Part shown: positions 8,404 through 16,037 of the stretch, piece after piece
Layout of the letters: every line of letters begins with the position of its first letter
Position numbering within the stretch: the stretch's first letter is position 1
From: Phoronis ovalis
Taxonomy: Eukaryota; Phoronida; Phoronidae
Reading direction: 5' to 3'
NCBI GenBank assembly: GCA_028565635.1
Contig: JAOXYB010025169.1
Location: 1 to 16,037 of the forward strand
DNA: 16,037 nucleotides
Notes under the pieces: generated by a model
What the model saw: only the letters and a program-made list of their open reading frames with translations
The model's database searches: none
What the model was told of the DNA's origin: nothing
Position numbers and translations under genes: made by a program

Positions 8404-8458
8404 CTGGTAATCATATAAATTGAATACCATCAATATTGTGGAACTATTAGAAATTCAG
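8404..8458 (+). other. Possible plus-strand exon end at a strong donor
   Basis: AAATTCAG|GTAAGT places a near-perfect donor at 8459. The sequence before it is open in one frame (INIVELLEIQ), but no clear acceptor or promoter defines its start. It could be an alternative first exon of the downstream plus-strand gene or a cryptic site. Confidence 0.2.
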
Positions 8459-8469
8459 GTAAGTCGGAA

Positions 8470-8960
8470 TGTAGAGATATAAACATGACAGGTGACTTCA
8501 CCGCGTATTGCGAGTGCGACCACATATCCCGCACCATGTAAAATAAAAAGTATTACTACGAAGGTCCCTTGTTTTTATCCAAATTTATTAGCAATTTCTA
8601 TGCGGAAAATGGAACACTTAATAATTGACATTAGTGGTAAAGGTTGATGATCGAAGAAAAGGGACAAAAGTGAAAAAATGTATTTCGCTAAATACCGGTA
8701 AATCCGGTAACTGAATAGTGGGGGATAAAATCAGTACTCATGACCATGGTGTAAAAACAATGACAATAATGTGCTGACATCTGGTGAACCATTTCATTCC
8801 TGTACAGGTGATTAAACCATATGCGTTCAATGAAATATTTGATTTTGAACAAAGTCTGAATTTTTGAAAGAGTTATTTAAAGTAAATGACAATCAATTTA
8901 ATACAGCACATAGTGAAACAGCATTGATTCCAAGCAGAAATTCAGTAAATTAATGCAATT
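8470..8960. other. Intergenic spacer, nothing recognised
   Basis: Locally richer in CG dinucleotides around 8500-8535, otherwise AT-rich. No extended frame, RNA gene or repeat was seen. Confidence 0.45.
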
Positions 8961-8969
8961 TCTCAATAC

Positions 8970-9000
8970 CACGTGACCTTATTTTGACCACGCCTCCTGT
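8970..9000 (+). promoter_or_regulatory. Probable promoter of the plus-strand gene (E-box and GC-rich element)
   Basis: CACGTGAC (8970-8977) is a canonical E-box and is followed by GACCACGCCTCC at about 8986-8997, a KLF/Sp-type GC element. The strong donor at 9071 lies about 75-100 bp downstream, so a TSS near 9000-9030 would give a short leader exon. No TATA box is obvious. Confidence 0.4.
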
Positions 9001-9009
9001 CAAGCTTCA

Positions 9010-9070
9010 GCTGAGAAAAGTTTGGAAACTTTTGCGGCCCGAATATTCCAAGTTGTTATTTCTCAAAGAT
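9010..9070 (+). other. Proposed non-coding first exon of the plus-strand gene
   Basis: The exon ends TCTCAAAGAT|GTAAGTA at 9070/9071, a consensus donor. Its start is not defined by the sequence; 9010 is approximate. Splicing to the acceptor at 15709 would give a leader of about 100 nt. The only ATG is at the very end of the exon (AT|G spanning the donor) and is destroyed by splicing. Confidence 0.4.
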
Positions 9071-12000
9071 GTAAGTATATTACTTCAAACACACAATTAT
9101 GTAAAACGTTTGTCATGATTGACTTCCGCTTTTCACTTTGTTTAGTTATAAGTATTAAACATTTTGAGTTTGGAGGAGAATAATTATGACAGGTCGTCCG
9201 AAAAGTGTAAATTCAACATGGCTGACTGAATATGAATGGAATTCTCAGATTTAAACACAACCTATTTTAATTTTTGTCTACCTGTGCAAGAAATAATGTG
9301 AGCTACAACTTTACATGTGCTGTCACGTGCAAAGTTTTCTATCTATCTGGTATTCCCTGGATGTATTGTATTCTGTGGTCATTTTCGATTTAAAATTTGT
9401 GTCCCTGGATCTTCATCTGTCCAGGTGCAAGGATTCCATAAGAATCACTTGGTGTTCGAACCACATATAGGAACACTCCGGGGAACACTAGTCACGCAAC
9501 AACCGATGACATGACGATAAAAGTACGCAAAGTAACATCTATTAGCTTTTACACAGGCATATTAAACGCAATCTCTATTAAATTATCACTATTATTAAAC
9601 TGTAATTTTAACAGATGGTGCTTTATATACATTTCAATTTCACAATGCCCAAATAACTTCTGATGCTGTCGGGTCGTGTATATATGATCGCTTGGCAAAA
9701 AATACAGACAAAATAAACGTCTAGGATTTCTATGGATAGCATTTGACATATTTTGAGATTACTTTTTTCCCCAACTTTATCCTGTGCATTGTATTTGTAT
9801 TAACTTCAGAAGTACATATCTGCTTTGTAACATAGAATTAGACACAGCATCCATTTACATTCCTCCTTGATAAAGGAATTCAGTATCCCACTTGTATTTT
9901 AGAAGGATTTAGACTGAGATTGGATAATAGGTTTTGTATGAATGAATTTGTATTAGTTAATTATTTGCTAGTATGAATAGACCATATGTATAACTGGGGT
10001 GGTCATTTAGGTGATTTGTTCTTTGTTGGCTTATTTGGTTCATATACACAGCATAGAGTCATTATGTAATTTTTTGCATTGTCTGTCAAGTTTGTAATGG
10101 TTTATTATACATCTGTTAGGGACATATGGAAATATGGGGTTATGTTTTAATGATTTGGCTTATCTTCATATTAAACATTCCTTCAGTGTACTTTCATAGG
10201 TTTATGGGATTTAAATGTCTAGATCACATTCTTATGAAATGTTGCAATAGCTAAAAGCTTAAATATTGGAACTCTTATCTTTGACTTACATATTCTCCTT
10301 AAATGTTTTATTTTTCAAATTACTTTGCTAATATTTTTATGTAGGATATATATTAATATGTTTGGGTTCTGTTCAGCATAGGTTAAATTACTGAAGAGAA
10401 TTTTTCATCTGGGAACTTTGGCAGTGGGGCTGCTATGCTGGCATGCTTGGTCTTGCTATTCAGTACACTTTAATTTTAGCTGTTCCTTTGCATTTTAATG
10501 TTTCTGCTTGGGGCTAGGCCAGGATCCTATAGAAAGGGTTGATTTTCTAATCCACTTTCTAATCTATCATTGGAGCCAAGCAAAACTGAATAATTAGTTG
10601 GACGAGCACTTGCTCATTAAAAATTTCATTCAAATGATAGACTACTGCTATTTTGTAGGTAAAATCCGTGTAGTTACTTTTCTATAATTTGTTGCATTCA
10701 AATCTTTCTGCTAATCTTAAGTTATTTGATAGGACTTGAGCATGTGCTAAGTAAATATATGCTTAATATAAATTAAGGTATAAAATCAACATTTAAAGTC
10801 ATCCCCCAAATAAATGGTTTAATACTAAATAAACTTGACCTGCCCACATGCAGTAAAACTAACAAAATGGTGTCAACTTGAGTGTGTTGCTTCATTGATA
10901 ATAAGAACATGATGTTGAAATCATTTTGGTCCACCTCTATGAACTTTCTGTGATTCTTTTAATTTAATGTAGACACTGATAAAGGATTCTCAACTTGCTG
11001 CTTGCATACAGAGAACCCATTTTACATGTACCTATGGGTTTGCCCGTGCTCAGTATAAAAATGTTGTTCAAAGTGTGACACACAGTATCTTAATTTTGGC
11101 TGTGCTGGAAATGTATGTTGTTGCTAACATATATGGCACTGTGTTTTGCTTTGAGAATTTCAAAAAAAAATAAAAGCATACATTAATGTGTTATCAGAGA
11201 GACTAGTGATAAATTATTAATTGTCTTTTTTTTATTGTGCACATTTAAATTATTCAAGAAAATGATTAATTTTGACAGTATTTTTATCCTTATGTCCAAC
11301 ACAAAGCAAAGTTTAAACAGTCCATACATAATATGTTACTGTTTTTACTGTAATTTGCTACATTTTTTATCTTTGTTCTATGCTGTTCTATCTGACTTTA
11401 AAGCAGGACATTGGCAATTTCTATTTGTGTATTACCTGGTATGTAGTTCCTACCTGGAGGCAAGTATTTTACTTAATGGTATTATTAGGCTTTTTGTCAT
11501 GTTGCTCTTTAATAGGTTTACAATGTCAATAAAATACAATTAATCTCTAATCAAGCAAGAAGGATTTCAAGGTATTTAGGCTGTATAAGAAAATATTATA
11601 GTTACACTTAAAGTCTGAACAGACTCACTAATAAATCCCGAGTTAAATGGCAATGCTGGTTTTAACTTAACAATATGGTAACACCTGTAAGTTCATAAAA
11701 ATAAGTGATTATAGGTTAGATTTATTATTAATATTGATATGGTATGTTAAAATGGTTAAACAAATAACTTACCATGAATTACTTTGAACTGATTAATGGG
11801 TGAATTTTAAGCCTATTCCTGAATTGGATCTCTATGTACGTAGGGTGAACTTACAGTTTTGAAATTGTAGTTAAATCTGGAATATTGCATATAAAGTTTA
11901 ACGTGTAAAAGACTGCTGTGTTGAAACTTGCGCACAAGTTCTGCTGGAGCTTGAAAGCAATATTTGTGTACATCATTGTACACACATTATAAACATATTT

Positions 12001-14470
12001 ACTTCATATTTTATCAAGTCATGCATTAAATTTAGACATGTATGTATTTTATGTGCAGAAAAAAATTATTTAAGTTCCAAAAAAGTGGCAATACTCAATA
12101 CTGTTCTACTGTTATATGCTTTCACCATAACTCTACATTGTTGACTGCAGTGAACATACACGTTTCAGTTTACCTACAGATTAAAAGTCAATTAATGCCA
12201 GATAACAATAAGGACTAGCTTGTGTTTGTGAGAGTAGTGCACTACTTTGTAGTATGCACCAAGCCTATGCTCTTCTCAGCCTGTATGTTGCCGGGTATGT
12301 TGTACAGGTTAGCTTACCTACATGTAATAAAACATGCAAACTTGGGTTTTAATATAGTTTCACAAATAAATATGATGGCGTAATCAGTGTTCTCCACAAA
12401 TAACTTATACTTGTTCAGGGCACCAATGAACTTTAGTACATAACCTTGTATTATTTATCAATATTTTATCTATCCATGTTGGGGTTTACATAAATAATAT
12501 CATAGGCCCTGAAACATGTATACACTATTTCATGGAGAACACTGGCGTTCATGGCATTAGCTACTTAATGTACATAGGAAAAATAGTCTAACAAATGAAG
12601 CACATCTTTATTGGCTCAGACTCTATTGTTTGGGAAAATTCACAGTGTCTAGAATTAGCCTCTTTATTGGCAAAGGCTGCCAAACATATTTGGAACATTT
12701 GCTGCTTTTTATGGCGCTGTTTTCACAAAAACTTCTTCAAGGTTGGTTTTACCAGTTTTGTTATTTTTAAATGCTAATAACGAGCTACTGCATTGCTTGT
12801 TGATGTTTACCTTGTGTTTGTGGTAAGATAATAATAATGTAAGGATGTACCCTAGGCTATATTGTAGTTTCAATTTGCAAACTTACCATCACTAACCAAA
12901 CCTAAATTTATATTAAGTACTAACTGTTGCTCAGAACACATCAAAACACCATCGGCTGTCAATGAAATTGTGAATTATATACTCTTGAGGTATGCCCATG
13001 TTTCTATTTTTGAATCACCAATACCCTTTAATTTACTATAAATACATCTGGAATCTATTCCAAGATTTCTATGGTCATGTGACTAGAAGTTCAGAGGTCA
13101 TCATCAAATCTCATGTGGGCAGGCAGTAGGACATTTTTAATTGAGTACTTTTCTTTCTGGATTAAGAGGCAGCTCAGTCAAGGGACTATATAACTTTTAT
13201 GACCATTTCATTGGGTAAGTCAATTTAGGTTAAATTTTGTGAAATACACTCAGATTGTAAGGTAATTCAATGGATTTTAACTTTTACTGGTATAAAATAT
13301 AAGATAGATTAATGCAGAATTGCTACCTTAACTGACGTCTGTGAATGAAATTCTTGTTGGTTTTAGTTATTTAAAACCATTTAGAATCATTTTTTGCATT
13401 GATTGTTGTGCACATTGCCTTTAGCTTTGAACTTTAGCTCAACGATCATTAGATGTCCTATTGCAATGAAACAAACAAGAGACTTATTAGCATGCATGCA
13501 TGTAACTTCAAGTCCTGTGTAGGGTTCAGTTGGTCAAATGTTGTATTCATAAATGATGTATTAGTAGACAGTTACCTAAGAAATTCTGTTACTTTTAAAC
13601 TTTAGTTACTTGAAAATGGATGGTTTTAAACTTCCTTTTTCTTTATAATGAATTGTAGTCATATGCAACTGATAGACAACGGTCAGAGTCATCTGGAAAA
13701 ACATTTGAAATTTTAAAAACTGGATATTGGTTGTATTTATTGCATTATTGTAACATGCAAAACATATTGGTGATGCCAGAATACCAATGAACTGAAACAA
13801 ACTGTTTTGTTAGGAAGACAGGCCAAGGTTTAATTATGTTTAAATGATGTCATGTATTTACCTCCACCTTTTTGAGCCTCTTGGCCTTAATCTATACAGT
13901 CAACAAGACAATTATCCCATGTTCCTGATTTTATTAACATTTCCCTGCAATACTTTTATACCTCCTTACAGCTCTTGAAGACATGGAATAGTGAATTTGA
14001 TATAGAAACTTTGGTATTTTACAAGAATAAAAATGGAATAAATATGACCTTCAGTTAATGTTACAATTGCACACTGATTTCTGTTTTACGGTAGATGAAA
14101 CCCAATGCCTGTTGAACTTACATTCCACACATAAGCCAGATGTAGACTACAACAAGCACCAGATTTGTGTTCAAAACCATATATAGTCAGACTGCTGTTT
14201 ATCCTTTGGGAGCCATATAGAGCTCTTCAGTACATGTTGTCAGAAATGGGAACTCTTGATTAATATAACATCAAGCCTGCATCCTGTTTATTTTGGTGTC
14301 TTTCATGACAGAGAAATTATAGGTTTATCCATTGTTAGATGAAAAAGGCTACTGAGTATTGCAGAGATATTCAGTGTCTTCCTCTAAAGATATGTTTTGG
14401 CCTGGGGGATGATCACTTAGGAGTAAAAGAACTAATGGCTGACAACAAGGATTCTCTGCACAAAGAAGTC

Positions 14471-14513
14471 CATTTTAGAAAATAATAATTTTCGTGTTGT
14501 TCTTATGGAGGAA
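14471..14513 (+). repeat. Inverted repeat arm, left copy
   Basis: Positions 14481-14513 match the reverse complement of 15968-16000 at 32 of 33 bases, and weaker similarity extends outward to about 14471. The arms are about 1.45 kb apart and face each other. Confidence 0.9.
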
Positions 14514-14800
14514 GTACCATTTTAAAATCGGCAGGGGGTACTTCACAAAATTTTGGGTAGGGGTGTGTGTCACAGGCTAAAAAAACTGATCCTCTCGACT
14601 ATTTTTTCCTATCAAAAAACGATTTGCTTAACATTTTGCTAAAAACTTGATTCCCAATTTATGTATATTGGAAAACAGCATATTTGTTCAGAAAACCAGA
14701 TCCATTCTGCTACTTCAGTCAAAAGCCAGATCCTCTCCGTTAATTTGACCAAAAAATGACTGCTCTCTGCTAATTTGGTCAAAAAACCAAAATCCATTGT
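14471..14800. repeat. Dispersed repeat with internal tandem units
   Basis: The left part contains TTTTCGTGTTGTTCTTATGG, then a short inverted pair GAAGTACC (14511-14518) and GGTACTTC (14537-14544), then GGGTAGGGGTGTGTGTCACAGG. From 14579 to 14799 follow about eight diverged units beginning with a run of A; the best, at 14692, 14721 and 14751, are 29-30 bp and have the pattern AAAACCAGATCCTCTC...TTTGGTC. Similar 'GGGTAGGGGTGTG' repeats with short tandem tails are common in invertebrate genomes; that comparison is from memory. Confidence 0.75.
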
Positions 14801-15066
14801 TACCCCACTATTGGGCATTGCATATTTTTATAACCATGAATTATTGCTAAAATTTGTTTAAATAGTTCAATTAAAGTTTTGTTTTTGGTATCCCTTTGTT
14901 TAGAAGTTATCTGAAATGGAACAATTTTATACTTGAAGTGTATTTATTATCTGGGATATGAGAAAGAATATTAGCGCTTTCATCAGAAAATTCAAATTTT
15001 AACCAAAGGTTTTGGCAATATATAAAAGTTATAAAAACCTTGTGAAGTACCTTGTATGGTTGTATG

Positions 15067-15356
15067 CATTTATAATACAGGGCAAAAATTGTTAACATAA
15101 ATTCTGTAGTTTATTTGTCATAATTTAGTTTAATTTGAGCCCAGTATCTATTACCATAAAGTTACTTTTGATTTGTAATAAAATACAGCATTTCTCATAA
15201 TTTATCAATATACAGTGCAATGACTCACAAGATAAATGTTTGAATCAGGTAAATACCTCTTAAATACATGGTTCTAGACATTTATAATACATGGCACAGT
15301 TGTTTTTTGCTTGTCACAGTTTATTTTAATTGTAGCCTAGTATCTTTTACCATAAA
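15067..15356. repeat. Diverged direct duplication
   Basis: CATTTATAATACA..GGCA at 15067 recurs at 15279, and the sequence after it stays alignable with indels through the shared AGTATCT(A/T)TTACCATAAA, ending at 15160 and 15356. The offset falls from 212 to 196 bp across the copies. This is either an old tandem duplication or two insertions of one repeat. Confidence 0.7.
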
Positions 15357-15709
15357 TTAATACTATTGCTATAAAAACAATAGTGCACCAGAGAGGTCTC
15401 AATTAGGCAATTGGATAATCACTTTTGTTTTGCTTTTAACTTCTGGTTAAATAAACATCTTATAACTGGTTATTCTGTATTCTGGAGATAATTTAAATCT
15501 ACCAAGATATTGGTCTAATGACCAGTCACCTCTCATTCCTGTTTTAAGGATAAAAACTTTGATCTCTTGATAGTTGCATATGCAGTGCTATCTATTGGTA
15601 TAATGTCCTGCACCTGTTAGATTACATTCCACTAGAATATAAGTCAAAACTGTTAGAAATGGCACTCTGTTGTGTACTGAAATTTAATTACTTCCTACCT
15701 CTCTTTCAG

Positions 15710-15750
15710 ACTATCCATTCCTTCCTTTGTTAAGTATTCAATAAAGAATC
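15710..15750 (+). other. 5' UTR part of exon 2 of the plus-strand gene
   Basis: A strong acceptor, CTTCCTACCTCTCTTTCAG, ends at 15709. The 41 bases that follow contain an in-frame TAA at 15742-15744, so the ATG at 15751 is the first possible start in this frame. Confidence 0.7.
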
Positions 15751-15806
15751 ATGAGTGATCTAGAAGCTCGTCGTGAGGCTCGTAGAAGGGCAAGAGCTGA
15801 AAAAGA
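15751..15806 (+). CDS. First coding exon of an Arg/Glu/Ala-rich protein (5' partial gene)
   Basis: ATG in AATCATGA (A at -3 relative to the start would be expected; here -3 is A). It encodes MSDLEARREARRRARAEK plus two bases of the next codon (Glu or Asp), then meets the perfect donor GTAAGT at 15807. The acceptor at 15709, in-frame upstream stop and donor together make this a convincing exon despite its length. The composition predicts a charged single helix, like the N-termini of caldesmon-, troponin- or LRRFIP-type cytoskeletal proteins, but 18 residues are too few to name the family. The rest of the gene lies to the right of the window. Confidence 0.72.
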
Positions 15807-16037
15807 GTAAGTAATAACTGCAACTTCCAGAATTGCTACTGCAGTCTTTCTATTGTTTTGGTCATCAGATAAAGCATGAACATAGTTCTGTGGATGTGAT
15901 GTTGATATCCAATTTGAGCTTATTATGGTTCACTATGATTGTCTAATTGCAAGCCAAAAAGAGGGAATTCCTCCATAAGAACAACACGAAAAATATTATT
16001 AATAAATGATCATAAATCTTTGAAGCATTTCCAAGAA
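15807..16037 (+). other. Start of the next intron of the plus-strand gene
   Basis: It begins GTAAGTAATAAC and contains no acceptor followed by a coding-like frame before the window ends. It carries the right inverted-repeat arm. Confidence 0.6.
15968..16010 (-). repeat. Inverted repeat arm, right copy
   Basis: Reverse complement of 14481-14513 over 15968-16000 with one mismatch, plus weaker outward similarity. Unlike the left copy it is not followed on its inner side by the GGTACTTC/tandem-unit part, so it is either a terminus alone or a truncated insertion. Confidence 0.9.

Larger units (their letters stand above)
9071..15709 (+). other. Long intron (or upstream region) of the plus-strand gene
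   Basis: About 6.6 kb of AT-rich sequence with no convincing exon on either strand. All frames longer than 60 codons (for example 9317-9514, 11235-11543, 12595-12777) are low-complexity and lack domain-like features. Repeats are concentrated at its 3' end and are listed separately. If the exon at 9010-9070 is wrong, part of this interval is intergenic. Confidence 0.4.

Noticed and set aside
9440-9560. Possible tRNA or tRNA-derived SINE on the minus strand
   Set aside because: A B-box-like GTTCGAAC is present, but no matching A box or cloverleaf stems could be found around it.
11235-11543. Plus-strand 102-codon frame
   Set aside because: Low-complexity Phe/Leu/Tyr/Ile composition, no splice or start support, and no conserved-looking motif.
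13606-15098. Minus-strand frames at 13606-13800 and 14907-15098
   Set aside because: Short AT-rich readings inside the plus-strand intron; the second overlaps the direct duplication.

Overview
The window looks like nuclear DNA from an invertebrate animal. It is AT-rich, genes are broken by long introns with GT..AG (and one probable GC..AG) boundaries, 5' exons are non-coding, microsatellites occur, and several kinds of dispersed repeat sit between and inside genes. There are no bacterial operons or ribosome-binding sites. The one gene I can name is a single FGFR1OP2/SIKE-type gene. I cannot fix the phylum; a lophotrochozoan or an invertebrate deuterostome would both fit.

Layout, left to right. 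Positions 1-1170 (minus strand) are a 390-codon open frame running off the left edge. It belongs to a multicopy, transposon-like family of uncharacterised animal proteins, and its last part overlaps a 34-bp tandem repeat built around a perfect palindrome. Positions 1842-2394 are a complete 553-bp DNA transposon derivative with about 37-bp terminal inverted repeats and a 3-bp TTA target duplication, the pattern of PIF/Harbinger elements. Positions 2775-2906 (minus) hold a 43-codon ORF in a strong start context, predicted to be a small membrane protein.

Positions 4676-6711 (minus) are the FGFR1OP2/SIKE homologue: three coding exons, all joined in phase 0, giving 197 residues. An apparent 5' UTR exon ends at a consensus GC-AG donor at 7069, and a CCAAT/ETS pair at 7202-7216 marks a likely promoter. 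The product would be a coiled-coil adaptor of STRIPAK-type phosphatase-kinase complexes.

Between the two main genes, 8284-8349 (minus) is a 66-bp candidate exon whose translation resembles part of an ankyrin repeat. On the plus strand a second gene probably starts near 9000 with a non-coding exon ending at 9070. It then has a roughly 6.6-kb intron, and the first coding exon (15751-15806) starts a very Arg/Glu/Ala-rich protein that continues beyond the window. The intron carries a tandemly structured dispersed repeat (14471-14800), whose end recurs inverted at 15968-16010, and a diverged direct duplication at 15067-15356. The two main genes are therefore arranged head to head about 2 kb apart.

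Most other short ORFs are chance readings in AT-rich DNA or shadows of the exons above. The most informative unexplained items are the 43-codon ORF, the ankyrin-like exon, the GC-AG 5' UTR intron, the five-copy motif inside the transposon, and the inverted repeat pair bracketing the first coding exon of the plus-strand gene.
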